Origin: Saxidomus purpurata
Taxonomy: Eukaryota > Mollusca > Bivalvia > Venerida > Veneridae
DNA length: 64,000 nt
Assembly: GCA_022818135.1 (NCBI GenBank)
Contig: JAFMSR010000008.1
Location: 8,837,895-8,901,894 of the forward strand
Reading direction: 5' to 3'
Shown: piece by piece, positions 47,301 to 58,664 of the stretch
Position numbering within the stretch: the stretch's first letter is position 1
Layout of the letters: the number at the start of each line of letters is the position of its first letter
Made by a program: the position numbers and the translations under genes
Notes under the pieces: generated by a model
Told to the model about the DNA's origin: nothing
What the model saw: the letters and a program-made list of their open reading frames with translations, nothing else
Databases searched by the model: none

Positions 47301-50300
47301 ACAGAACATAATGACATATGCACAGAAAGAAATGACGTAACTACAGAGAATAATAGAGATTAATTTTAAAGATTAATCTTGGTTATTCTGGTAACAATTT
47401 CCGTATATTTTCGGACACGCTTTACGGAAGCAAGTTGTATTTTAAAGACGCTAGTTTCTCTATAGTAACTAATCCTCGCGATATCGGACGTGAACTGGTC
47501 GGGTATATAAGGCCATGTGACCGCCACGTCGCCCTCGCACTTTCATATTGCACGGGTAAAAGCAAAACATCAACCCACCCACCGCACCCTTAACCAAGTT
47601 ACAATTTCTAAAAATCTCCTCTATTTTATGCATACAGAATTAACATGTTAACTGTTGGTCAGTTATTTAATTTCAGTACATGTTATACACCATGGACTTG
47701 AGGCACGTTCAAAGACACAAAGGCTTCGCACTACAACAGTCCGAAATGTGGCGATATCGTCTTCGGAACTGAGCAGGCAATGAACATTTTGGTCCAGGTG
47801 TTGTTTGTGAACCGTCGAGTTTAAACGATTAACAGTAACAATTCAGTGTTAACATGTTACATTTTCAAATGTGCCAGCAGTGGCGGAAACGAACTGACGT
47901 TGATATATAGTTCCAAGTGAAAACAGCGAGAGCTAACAAAGTGACTGTCTTAGGCAAACGTAATAATGACAAATAGTTTGAACTGTATATTTTATTGTTA
48001 TGTATCTATGAAAGTTGCTATCCCCTATTTTTCTTCATTATTCTTTTTGCTTTCTTTCATTTTCTTCTTTTTCATCTCTCTTTGTCATGTCTGCGGAAAA
48101 TTTTACGTTTGGATGCGATCGGGGGCATAACGAAATATTACTTATGTATTGGCATATTTCAAACCATTCTTTTGCATGCCCATGGGTCTTTCAACATACC
48201 ATAGCAGTCATCTGTGATATGGAGGAGACTCATGCGGCTAAAAATTACAGTTTTTTGGGAGGGTTTTTGGAGCATGTAAGAACTGGCCAGAGAGCGATAA
48301 GGGCTAGGCGTTCTTACATTGTCTCACCCGTTTATGTAAGACTACTTTATATTGAAACAGGAAGTAGGCGAAGTTGCGCTGTTACCTGGTTGTATTATGG
48401 TGTCAAAGGGGCACCTGCTTTTATTTGGTACTAAGGGGGTACCTGGTATTATTATGGTACCAACGGGGTACCTGTTGTTATCATGGTACCAATGGGGTAC
48501 CTGGTTTGGTTTTTAGTACACCAAAGGGGTGTGTGGCTATCATACTTAAGCGCAACAAAGTTTTGGTTATATATGCCCTCGGTCGCTTCCTTGCGTGAGA
48601 ATCTTTAGCTTCAATAGCAGTTATCTGTTGAAGTCACAACGGACATGACCATGCGCTCCACTTATACTGAAACAAACTAAGTGATTTGATTTAATTTGGG
48701 AATACTTGATTATGTAATATTGTGAAAATAAAATATGGTAACACTTCTCGACTTTATATCAATTGAATCTTAGAGAAATCCTAAGTCCCCCGTTTGGTTG
48801 TTTGGTCCGAGATTGAATCCTAGAATAATGACATATGCACAGAACAAAATGTTTTAACTACAGAACATAATGACAAATGCACAGAACGAAATGACGTAAC
48901 TACAGAGCATAATGACATATGCACATAACGGAATGTTATAACTACAGAGCATAATGACTAATGCACATAACGGAATGTTATAACTACAGAGCATAATGAC
49001 TAATGCACAGAACGAAATGTTATAACTGCAGAGCATAATGACAAATGCACATAACGGAATGTTATAACTACAGAGCATAATGACTAATGCACATAACGCA
49101 ATGTTATAACTACAGAACTTAATGACAAATGCACATAACGGAATGTTATAACTACAGAACATAATGACTAATGAACATAACGGAATGTTATAACTACAGA
49201 ACATAATGACAAATGCACAGAACGAAATGACGTAACTACAGAGCATAATGACTAATGCACATAACGGAATGTTATAACTACAGAGCATAATGACTAATGC
49301 ACAGAATGGAATGTTATAACTACAGAGCATAATGACTAATGCACATAACGGAATGTTATAACTACAGAGCATAATGACAAATGCACATAACGGAATGTTA
49401 TAACTACAGAACATAATGACTAATGCACAGAACGAAATAACTTAACTACAGAACATAATGACTAATGCACAGAACGAAATAACTTAACTACAGAACATAA
49501 TGACTAATGCACAGAACGAAATAACTTAACTACAGAACATGATGACAAATGCACAGAACGAAATGACGTAACTACAGAGCATAATGACATATGTACAGAA
49601 CGAAATGTTATAACTACAGAGCATAATGACTAATGCACTGAACGAAATAACTTAACTACAGAACATAATGACATATGCACAGAAAGAAATGACGTAACTA
49701 CAGAACACAATGAAAACTGCACAGAACGAAATGACGTAACTACAGAACATAATGACAAATACACAGAACGAAATGTTATAACTACAGAGCATAATGACTA
49801 ATGCCAGAACGAAATGTTATAACTACAGAGCATAATGACTAATGCACTGAACGAAATGTTATAACTACAGAACATAATGACTAATGCACAGAACGAAATG
49901 ACGTAACTACAGAGCATAATGACATATGTACAGAACGAAATGTTATAACTACAGAGCATAATGACTAATGCACAGAACGAAATAACTTAAGTACAGAACA
50001 TAATGACATATGCACAGAAAGAAATGACGTAACTACAGAACATAATGACAAATGCACAGAACGAAATGTTATAACTACAGAGCATAATGACTAATGCACA
50101 GAACGAAATGTTATAACTACAGAGCATAATGACTAATGCACTGAACGAAATAACTTAACTACAGAACATAATGACAAATGCACAGAACGAAATGACGTAA
50201 CTACAGAGCATAATGACATATGTACAGAACGAAATGTTATAACTACAGAGCATAATGACTAATGCACAGAACGAAATAACTTAACTACAGAACATAATGA

Positions 50301-53300
50301 CATATGCACAGAAAGAAATGACGTAACTACAGAGCATAATGACTAATGCACAGAACGAAATAACTTAACTACAGAACATAATGACATATGCACAGAACAA
50401 AATGTTATAACTACAGAACATAATGACATATGCACAGAACGGAATGTTATAACTACAGAACATAATGACAAATGCACAGAACGAAGTGATTAAACTCATC
50501 AGAAGGCAATTATGGTGTTCCATAGTTTTCTGCATTGTTTTATTCAATTTCAAACTATTTTGTCTGTATTTCTACCATAATTATAATCTCTTTCACACTG
50601 CTCTGGAATTATAATCTAATTAGGGCGCTGTCACCTCGGTAATAAACAAAATCTCTGTGTTTGGTCCGTACAGCAAGGTTTACCAGATAGGACTTTCTCT
50701 ATCCCAAAAATGGAGTATACACTTCAGGAAAATCGTACATTTGACCAATCTACACAGTAAACTTTGCTGAATAGATCAAAATTTATAAATCAAGAATTAC
50801 TGTGTAGATGGGCCTGAACATGCATTGATGGAGGCCTTGCTAGTCTGTGGCAAGTCAATTTCACATTAATTGAATGAGAATGTGAGGTCACAGGGAGATA
50901 TTTCAAGGCTGAATATAAAGGTCTGTTTCAACAAAAATAAACGAGCAACAAATTAAAATATTCCCAATCATTTGTAATGATTTTAACTACAAACTACACT
51001 TTAAAAACAAAACAAAAACTATTTACTTACTTTTAATAGCAATTTCATAAATAACAAGAGCTGTCTCATGACAGCACGCTCGACTAATCGAAAGCTTGTC
51101 GGCAAAATGGTTTTTTTTGTGTCTAAAAACAGGTGTAATGTGTAATTGTCTATAAGAATTAAGGTCAAAGATATGAAACTTGTTCAAAAACCTTTGTAAA
51201 TGTACATTACATGCAAAGCCTTACTCTGGATTATGTAAGCCAACTGGAGCAGGGGGTGGGGGGGGATAATTTCAAAGAAATACATGACCTTGTATATTTG
51301 ATCATGAATAACTTTGTAACGTTTCAAAATTGATATGTATAAAATTAAAAAAGCATGACCACTGCATGCTGCATAATTATTCTTTGACATTTCAAATTAA
51401 AGTAAGCCCTTTCGAGTATTTCCATATAATAGTCTGGTAAAAACTGTGACAAAATTCTAAGTTAAAAAGGGGCATAGATATGTCAAAAATCAAAAACATT
51501 GGTGAATATGTTGACAGTAAACATACATTTGAAGTTTCAAGTCAATACGCTTGATATTTGAATTTATAAAAATCTTTAACAAAAAAATCTAAGTTAAAAA
51601 GGGGCATGAATTTAACAAAAATCAAAACAGAGTTATGGGGATTGTTTCCTCAGGTGAAGATGTTGATGGTGGATACATAATTTGAGTTTCAAGTCAATAC
51701 CTTTGAAAGTATTCAAAATATTTGACTTTATAAAATCTTTTACTAAAAAATCTAAGTTAAAAAGGGGCATAAATCTGTCAAAAATAAAAACAGAGTTACG
51801 GGGATTGTTTCCTCAGGTGTAGATGTTGATGGTAGACACATACTTTGAGTTTCAAGTCAATACCTTTGATAGTATTCAAGATATTTGACTTTATAAAAAC
51901 TTTAACAAAAAATACTAAGTTAAAAAGGGGCATAAATCTGTCAAAAATCAAAACAGAGTTATGGGGATTGTTTCCTCAGGTGTAGATGTTGATAGTAGAC
52001 ACATACTTTGAGTTTCAAGTCAATACCTTTGATAGTATTCAAGATATTTGACTTTATAAAAAACTTTAACCAACGCAGATGCCGACGCTGGGGTGAATGC
52101 AATAGCCTCCTTATTCTTCGAATAGTCGAGCTAAAATAGAAAATTTTTTTATTAAGTCCTTCAAAAAAAATCACCAGAAGAAAAGATACTTCCAGCAAAG
52201 TCTTAAAAGTCAGTAAAGGAGATTATATTTGAAAGTGACAATAACTTAAAAATGGTAAATCAATGCTAACAAGAGCTGTTTGTAAAACACGTATGCCCCC
52301 TTGATGCAAAAGTTGTACTACGAAAGGAACAGTTTTTAAAGTAAAAGTCAATGTTAAATTCATGAAAACGGCATCTGTAGAAATTGCACAATACAAAAAA
52401 AGAAATTAAAAAGAAAATAAAACATTAAAAAAAAATGAATATTTCTACAAAGTGACCTTGACCTTTTTAGTAATGACCTTGACCTAAAAAAATTATTTCT
52501 GCGTAAAACAATTTTATAATCAAAAAAAAAAAAATTGAAAAAAAAATCAATTTTAAGTAACAGTGACCTTGACCCTTAAAAACCGTGACCTTGCTCCCCC
52601 CAGCCCTCTTTGAACAAATTAAAATAAAAATTATTGCTTAACACAAAATATAAATTTAAAAGAAAAAATATTTAAATATCTGCATTCATTGCAAACTTCA
52701 TTGCAATTGGTCAGTCCTAACTTAAGTTATTGAGAGGAAACCATCCTACAATTCTGGGTCACTGTAACCTTGACCTTTGACCTTCTAATCTCAAAACTGT
52801 AAGGGGTCCTCTACCAGTTATGACCATCCTCCACATCAAGTTTCAAGATGTTAGGCTCAAGCGTTCTCGAGTTATCGTTCGGAAACTGTTTTACAGTTAT
52901 GGGTCACTGTGACCTTGAAGTTTGATCACTGACCTCAAAATCAAAAGGGGTCATCTGCTAGTCATGACAAACCTCCACATCAAGTCTGAAGATGCTAGTT
53001 CCAAACATTTTCAAGTTATCATCCGGAAACCGTTTTACTATTCCAGGTCATTGTGACCTTGACCTTTGACATACTGACCTAAAAAACAATAGGGGTCCTC
53101 TACTGGTCATGACCAATCTCCACATTAAGTTTCAGGATCCTAGGCCCAAGCGTTCTTGAGTTATCATCCAAAAACCAGTTGGTAGACGGACGGACGGACA
53201 GACGCCCGGCCGGACGGACGAACATACCGACCGACCGACATCTGCAAATCAATATACCCCTCTTCTTCGAAGAGTGCATAATAAAATGTACCTCTTTTTC

Positions 53301-55019
53301 ATCATTTTAATATACTTTAGATGTCAAAGATCATTTTCTTCCCATCATCTTTTATAATAACTAGACTTTTCACACAGTTTTGAACATTGATCACCAATGC
53401 CTTACTCTTGACATTTTCACTGTTGGATTAGGTCATATTTAGCGCAGCAGCAGGGTGATGAGTCGAAATGTGGGCGGGAGAATTAAATCTATGAACAAAA
53501 AATAATTTCAAACACTAAGCTGGTTAGTGTTCATAATTTACTAAATTAAATTGGTCGAGCGGCTGCGCCACTCTAGACCAATTTAATTTTGTAAATGCTT
53601 ATTAATGAAAAAGCATAGCTGAAACTTTTAGGTTAAGTTATAATACTTCCAAAGATCATATTATTTATGTTATGGGAGTTATTTAGCCCTCATCAGTTAT
53701 AGGGTATGTCCCTTTAATATTCAAGAAACGTTCTAATTTTTTTAGTGTAGGTCTAAGTTGAGGTCCCAAAGTGGGATGGGACTTTTAAATTAGTATACCA
53801 GTCTGTCTTCTTATCCTTTATTCAATTTCGTCTGTAAGGGTCCACGCTCGCTCGGACATATTATGTTCTTAATCTGTATTCAAGTCTTAGTCACGGTCAC
53901 AGTGACATTGATTATTAAATGACATTGTCTGTCACACTTGTTCAAGATTTTAATCATGGTGAGAAAAGATCAGTAAATTACTTGTGATGTGGCGTGGATC
54001 TAATTTCAAAACTATACGCAATACATTCAAATGAACTCGACCAGAATGCTCTTTAAAACACATGACACAAAGCTAAAGTCTCGTATATATTTGCTCATTT
54101 TTAAATAAGTTTTCTATAATTTTGAGAACAATGTGAAAACTGTTTATATACTTTAAAGATATATGTCTAGAAATATGAATGCCCGACTTCAAGGATATCT
54201 CAGATGTCATGAAACTTCTTGTATATTTCAGCATGGATGAAGTTAGTGCAGGGTTTGGAGACATTGGCATTGGTCGGCTTCACCATTTCTCTCATGATCT
54301 CAGTTATGCTGATATGTTACAAACAGAAGAAAAAGTACAAACAAGTGAACTTCTTCGTCGTAGTGATTTCAGGTAATATTTAAGTACATGTGTACCGAGG
54401 CAATCTATTAAAAACATAGTGGCCATATGCTTAATAGGTATAAGAACCTCATGCAATACATGTAGCTTCACAAGGCACCAACCTTAAGAAAACGTTTCCG
54501 CGTTTCATCAAAATTGGTTAACAACCATGGCAGAGCGGAAATGTAACAACGCTATCTCTTGCATACCAGATCAGAGATGGGAATGTCTGCAGTTTTACTC
54601 CTGAGGAGCCTAATAAAATCATCTGCAAGGTTTCTCACACAACTTATTTTATTCTAGGTTTAATGGGGATGATTGGTACGGCAATATATGGACTCAAAGC
54701 CACATCAGAATTTGAAGGACAGAGCGGTCAGCTTAGTTATGCATTTTTTCTATGTGTTTCATCAAGCTGTATTTGCCTTCTCATCTGTGCTACCCTCTTC
54801 ATGAGGGATATTTGTTCTGCTTCACCAGTGCCCACTCAAGAAGTATCTGTTCACTACACACCACAAAGTCACGGTCCGATCTACAATCCTCAAGAAGGTC
54901 CACAAGGCCATTTGCAATATGGACAGCAACAAGCAGGAGATGTGCCGCAGAACGTTTATCCACCCCCATACGAGCCACCATTTCAGCCACAAAATAGTGG
55001 AATACCTTATAAGTCATAA
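41146..55019 (+). CDS. Claudin/PMP22-like tetraspan membrane protein, complete, three exons
   Basis: Exons 41146-41392, 54232-54372 and 54658-55019 join (phases 1 and 1) into 249 residues ending at TAA. TM1 is about residues 15-33. The first extracellular loop has W36, GLW at 57-59 and C62/C64, the W-GLW-C pattern of claudin/PMP22/EMP proteins, with an N-glycosylation site at N44. TM2 (about 92-112), a basic loop KQKKKYK, TM3 (about 122-142) and TM4 (about 156-177) follow. The cytoplasmic tail is rich in P, Q and Y, with a PPPY motif (231-234) that could bind WW domains, and ends IPYKS. Family members act in cell junctions or membrane organisation; which one this is cannot be told. Intron 1 (12.8 kb) houses an 8.55-kb satellite element; intron 2 is 285 bp. 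Confidence 0.9.
42036..42322 (+). repeat. 42-bp satellite, left inverted array, about 7 units
   Basis: Units of the form GTTATAACATTTCGTTCTGT plus GCATTTGTCATTATGCTCTGTA, the reverse complement of the main array. Confidence 0.92.
42807..47353 (-). repeat. 42-bp satellite, main array, about 105 units
   Basis: Unit CATAATGACTAATGCACATA then ACGGAATGTTATAACTACAGAG, 42 bp. There are three main variants of the middle part: GGAATGTTATAA, GAAATGACGTAA and GAAATAACTTAA. Mixed in fixed orders they form higher-order blocks. Because 42 is divisible by 3, each open frame repeats every 14 residues. A SINE tail is inserted at 42895-42983. Confidence 0.95.
42895..42983 (+). mobile_element. 5'-truncated SINE copy inside the satellite
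   Basis: TACTGGTTTTTCCAGGAAGC to CATTAGTATAAAC matches the 3' part of the SINE at 731-928 with few differences. It is flanked on both sides by ATGACATATG-type satellite sequence, so it landed in an existing array. Confidence 0.85.
47504..47510 (+). promoter_or_regulatory. TATA-like box in satellite-element spacer
   Basis: TATATAA in the context GGGTATATAAGGCC, with GC-rich sequence around it. This is an unusually promoter-like spot in an AT-rich region, about 580 bp before the ATG at 48087. Confidence 0.3.
48087..48434 (+). CDS. Candidate ORF in satellite-element spacer, unknown
   Basis: 115 residues from ATG: starts MSAENFTFGCDRGHNEILLM, later DMEETHAAKNYSFLGGF and VRTGQRAIRARR. The frame is open further upstream through a T-rich stretch. 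Composition is protein-like for the first 80 residues, but the end runs into a minisatellite. I recognise no domain and could not identify a transposase motif. Confidence 0.25.
   Translation: MSAENFTFGCDRGHNEILLMYWHISNHSFACPWVFQHTIAVICDMEETHAAKNYSFLGGFLEHVRTGQRAIRARRSYIVSPVYVRLLYIETGSRRSCAVTWLYYGVKGAPAFIWY
48381..48530. repeat. 29-bp minisatellite with GGTACC sites
   Basis: Four to five units like GTACCTGGTATTATTATGGT plus ACCAACGGG. Confidence 0.75.
48822..50490 (-). repeat. 42-bp satellite, second array, about 40 units
   Basis: Same unit and orientation as the main array. The order of variants at about 49966-50340 equals that at about 44653-45030 (offset near 5.31 kb), and 49215-49440 equals 46105-46330. 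The arrays therefore share higher-order blocks. Confidence 0.95.
51440..52138. repeat. Tandem repeat, about 164-bp unit, four copies
   Basis: Same family as 1-405: AAAAAGGGGCATAAATCTGT recurs at about 51463, 51596, 51759 and 51923, and the block ends with the ATAGTCGAGC motif. Confidence 0.85.
52265..53283. repeat. Dispersed repeat with GACCTTGACC and GACGGACGG tail
   Basis: Begins AACAAGAGCTGTTTGTAAAA and carries several GTGACCTTGACCTTTGAC motifs. Units of about 140 bp with TCAAGTTTCAAGATGTTAGG follow, and the end is a GGACGGACGGACAGACG tail. Confidence 0.75.
53543..53589. repeat. Short hairpin
   Basis: AAATTAAATTGGTC and GACCAATTTAATTT are perfect inverted arms around a loop containing CGGCTGCGCCACTC. 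Confidence 0.8.
54232..54372 (+). CDS. Tetraspan exon 2 (hidden frame)
   Basis: Acceptor TTTCAG, donor GTAATA. The frame that joins exon 1 reads TWMKLVQG, then TM2 (LALVGFTISLMISVMLIC), then KQKKKYKQVNFFVVVIS. The longer ORF seen from 54179 uses a different frame and is not the gene. Both junctions keep frame, and the joined protein has the four membrane spans expected. Confidence 0.9.
54658..55019 (+). CDS. Tetraspan exon 3
   Basis: Acceptor TTCTAG. Completes TM3 (GLMGMIGTAIYGL), gives extracellular loop 2, TM4 (YAFFLCVSSSCICLLICATL) and the P/Q/Y-rich tail with PPPY, and ends TAA at 55017-55019. Confidence 0.9.
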
Positions 55020-55067
55020 ACTCAGTGTACTTAAAAAAGATGGCTCATTATCTAGAACGTGTGACAC

Positions 55068-55073
55068 AATAAA
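55068..55073 (+). promoter_or_regulatory. Polyadenylation signal candidate, tetraspan gene
   Basis: AATAAA 49 bp after the stop codon. Other AATAAA motifs follow near 55494 and 55563, so the 3' UTR length is open. Confidence 0.4.
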
Positions 55074-55901
55074 TCATTACTAAGTCTACACATGTACAAT
55101 TTAAAGCATTGTAGAACGCAAGGTAGATTTTGAATTTAATAGTTCTGTTTTTCCTTTTTTTTAGGACTAAATTGATAATACTCGAAAACTTGTAACAATG
55201 CATTATTTGAGATCAACTGTCTGCAAAAAAAGTTCTTCATAAAATATTAGATTGAAATGTATTTGTGAGTAAAGTTATTTTTGATCATAGAACACAATGG
55301 ACTGTACGGACACAAACATAAATATTAAATGCATCACAGGCAATTGTAAGGCTGACCAATCATAACTTTAGCAACTTGTCAACTTACTCCCGTTTTAAAC
55401 CAATATGTGTGCATGTTCGTATTTAATTTAAATTTGCGGCCCCTGTGCCACTTAAAACTTGGGTAGCTTGAACCACATTGTGCTGCAAATATTGAATAAA
55501 TCATTTTGTGTTTGCTTATAGCAAAAACACATGCATGCAAATAGTATGGCTTTTAAGTACTTAATAAATGGTGTTTAACAAATGTTCTAAGACAATTGCT
55601 TTGTAAGTATATAGACGGTTCCTGGTAAGTATAACAATTCTTTGGTAACAAGATCGCATCTTATTCCAGAGCTTTTATAGCTTAACCAATAGTAGTGGCC
55701 ATTGAGCAGATACCCATCCATTGTTGGGTTCGTAGAATAGATGGCCAAAAACTATCTGATCTGTTGCAAAAATTGTTTGAAATGAACTCTTAAATCCACA
55801 AAAATTCTCATTAACTGACAAGACAACAGTCTACAGGGAATGGTTTTAACACGAGAGATTTTTAGTTGCACAGTTTTCATTCCTAAGTGAGGAATATAGT
55901 T

Positions 55902-56206
55902 GCAGCTTTGTCCTTGCGTCGTCCCAGTTTTGTCCTTGTGTCGTCCCAGTTTTGTCCTTGTGTCGTCCCAGTTTTATCCGTCAGTCGTCCCAGCTTTGTC
56001 CTTCCGTCGTCCCAGTTTTGTCCTTCCGTCGTCCCAGTTTTATCCGTCCGTCATCCCAGCTTTGTGCTTCCGCCGTCCCAGTTTTATCCGTCCTTCGTCC
56101 CAGCTTTGTCCTTGCGTCGTCCCAGTTTTGTCCTTCTGTCGTCCCAGTTTTATCCGTCCGTCGTCCCAGCTTTGTCCTTCCGTCGTCCCAGTTTTAGCCT
56201 TCCATC
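55902..56206. repeat. 22-bp minisatellite, about 14 units
   Basis: Unit CCCAGTTTTGTCCTTCCGTC plus GT, with GTCCTTC/ATCCGTC variants alternating. 22 is not a multiple of 3, so the three frames interchange and the long ORFs here cycle every 22 residues. Confidence 0.92.
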
Positions 56207-56439
56207 TTCCAATCTGTCAATTTTTTGTCAGGAGCATAACTTAAAGTCTAAGTACATGTATTATGAAACAAGTTGAAGAGGTAGTGCCATGCAGTACGAA
56301 AGTCCCTTACCAGTTTATAGCAATCTTTAAAGAAGGGTGTACACATTTATGGTATGGTAAAGGTAAATGAAAATGCCAAGGCAAATGTGTACATGTATGT
56401 TACAGTTCTTTTTTTTTTTATTATGTGTACAGATAGCAA

Positions 56440-56930
56440 TATAGATACAGCTATATAAAACCAAGGTATGAGACCCAAGTGTGACCTTGGGTATAGGTGG
56501 CTGGGTGTTGTTTGCGAGACATTCTTATAGTATGGGTAGTAGTCTGTGCATGTACACGCTACAGAGGACAGGAAATTTTGCTATATACCACAATGTAAAA
56601 GGGTTTGAGCCCCAAGTGAGAACTTGACCTTGTGAGTAAATGGCTGGGTGTTGTGTAAGACACACCTTCATCACATGGGTAACAATCCGGTGAAGTAATA
56701 TTGAAATTGGTCCATGCACTTAATAGATAGAGCAGACAGGAAATATTGCACATTTGAATATATAATACGACTGCATTACATAGTTCAAGCACTTAAGGCT
56801 GACCTTGACCTTGGGAGCAAGTGACTGGGTGTTTCGCATGACACACTCTCAACACATGGGCAACATATCAAAATCAATCCATGCATGTAGAAGATACAAA
56901 ACGGGCGACATTTTTTTCGGTAAATGAAGC
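56440..56930. repeat. Tandem repeat of about 160 bp
   Basis: Three diverged units with GACCTTGGG, GGCTGGGTGTTG, GAGACACAC-like and GTCCATGCA motifs. Confidence 0.6.
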
Positions 56931-58540
56931 ACGCATCCAGGGACAATATTTGAACAATCTTGGTAGAGGTCTACTAGGCAATGCTACATGCTAAATATCT
57001 AAGCTCTAGGCCTTGTGATTTAATAAGCCTATGTAAAATAAAGTGACCCCCTGGGCAGTCTCAATTTTGACCCAGGGGTCCTAACTTGAACACTCTTGCT
57101 TTAGGTCTACTAGGCAATGCTACATGCTAAATATCTAACCTCTAGGCCTTGTGGTTTCAGAGAAGAAGATTTTGTAACATTTTTCCTATTTGTTGCCATG
57201 GCAACCAGAGTTCTACATGAAATGGAATTCTTTGAACAATTTTGGTAGAGCTTCATGTAAGGAACATCCCTGCAAAGATTCATCAACACTGATTAGAATC
57301 AGTAAAGAAATTAAGGTGCTAGAGTATAAACACTGTTAACTATTGCATTTTTTGTTAATTCGAGGGCCATAACTCTGGAAGAACAAATCCAATCAAGCCC
57401 ATATTTGAACTCATCCGAGATCTTACGGTCATACACATTCTCTGTTGATATGATTAGAATAAGTGAAGAAATGAAGGTGATAGTGTTAACACAGTTATAT
57501 ATTGCAATTTTGATAAATCAAGGGCCATAACTCTGGAAGAACTAATCCGATCAAGCCCATAATTGAACTCGTTCGAGATCTTACAGTCATACACATTCTC
57601 TGTTAATATGATTAGAATAAGTGAAGAAATGAAGGTGATAGTGTTAACACAGTTATATATTGCAATTTTGATAAATCAAGGGCCATAACTCTGGAAGAAC
57701 TAATCCGATCAAGCCCGTAATTGAGCTCATTCAAGATATTATGGTCTTGCACATTCTCTGTAAATATGATTAAGATTAAAGAAGAAATGAAGGTGCTAGA
57801 GTGTAAACATAGTTAAATATTGCAATTTTTGTTAAATCAAGGGCCATTATTGTAGAAGAACTACTCCGATCAAGCCCATAATTGTCCTCATTGGAGATCT
57901 TATGGTTATACGCATTCTCTGTAAATATCTTTAGAATTAGTGAAGAAATGAAGGTGCTAGAGTGTAAACATAGTTAAATATTGCATTTTTTGTTGAATCA
58001 GGGGCCATAATTCAGGAAGTACTGATCCGATCAAGTCCATAATCGAACTCATCCGAGGTCTTATGGTCATACACATTCTCTGTAAATATGTTTAGAATTA
58101 GTGAAGAAATGAAGGTGCTAGAGTGTAAACATAGTGAAATATTGCATTTTTTGTTGAATCAGGGGCCATAATTCTGGAAGTACTGATCCGATCAAGTCCA
58201 TAATCGAACTCATCCGAGGTCTTATGGTCATACACATTCTCTGTAAGTATGTTTAGAATTAGTGAAGAAATGAAGGTCCTAGAATGTAAACATAGATATA
58301 TATTGCATTTTTTGCTAAATCAGGGGCCATAATTCAGAAAGTCCTGATCCGATCAAGTCCATAATGGAACTCATCAGAGGTCTAGTGGCCATATACATTG
58401 TGTTTAAGTTTCATTATGATTGTTTAAAAAATGTAGATACTAGAGTGTAAACAAACTAATTGTGTACAGACGGACGGATGGACATTCATTGTTCCTAAAA
58501 GCTCACCAAGACCACTTTATGGTCAAGGTGAGCTAAAAAC
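56930..58540. repeat. Dispersed repeat blocks with seven units of about 155 bp
   Basis: 56930-57300 belongs to the 34880 family. From 57300, units carry GGGCCATAACTCTGGAAGAA, GATCCGATCAAG-like, CATACACATTCTCTG and AGTGAAGAAATGAAGGTG. The block ends with GACGGACGGATGGACA and AGCTCACCAAGACC. It separates the 3' ends of the tetraspan and ALKBH8 genes. Confidence 0.85.
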
Positions 58541-58664
58541 TAAAAAGATACCAAATTAGTGCTTTAAAACTGACCATTATTGTTATGAATGTTAAAGCAG
58601 TATAAAAACTGATATTAAAGTCACATTTATCACATTTAGCATATCACAGACCTGTATCAACACA

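Larger units (their letters stand above)
47354..48821. other. Non-satellite spacer inside the satellite element
   Basis: About 1.47 kb of ordinary composition between two satellite arrays, with a TATA-like box at 47504-47510, an ORF at 48087-48434 and a short minisatellite. This could be the element's own internal segment. Confidence 0.6.
41983..50537. mobile_element. 8.55-kb element with inverted ends and 42-bp satellite arrays
   Basis: Left end CAATGTTTTCTATGGAACGC and right end, read in complement, CAATGCAGAAAACTATGGAA. The inverted match runs on through CAGAAGGCAGCTATGG and into the first satellite units. Satellite units near the left end (42036-42322) are in one orientation; those towards the right end (42807-47353, 48822-50490) are in the other, as inverted ends require. 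Two non-satellite spacers lie at 42323-42806 and 47354-48821. No target duplication or transposase was recognised. It is a foldback-like structure with extreme expansion of one arm. Confidence 0.7.
41393..54231 (+). other. Tetraspan intron 1 (12.8 kb)
   Basis: Bounded by GTGAGT and TTTCAG. It contains the satellite foldback element at 41983-50537 and bivalve-type repeats at 51440-53283. Stretches 41525-41980, 50540-51060 and 53290-54230 show no features beyond a short hairpin. Confidence 0.85.

Noticed and set aside
42807..47353. CRISPR-like regular array
   Set aside because: The genome is eukaryotic and the units are head to tail with no unique spacers.
54179..54376. ORF of 65 residues over tetraspan exon 2
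   Set aside because: Its frame does not join either neighbouring exon; the correct frame gives two membrane spans and clean junctions.
55887..56276. Three overlapping plus-strand ORFs rich in R-P-S
   Set aside because: They are translations of a 22-bp minisatellite cycling through all frames.
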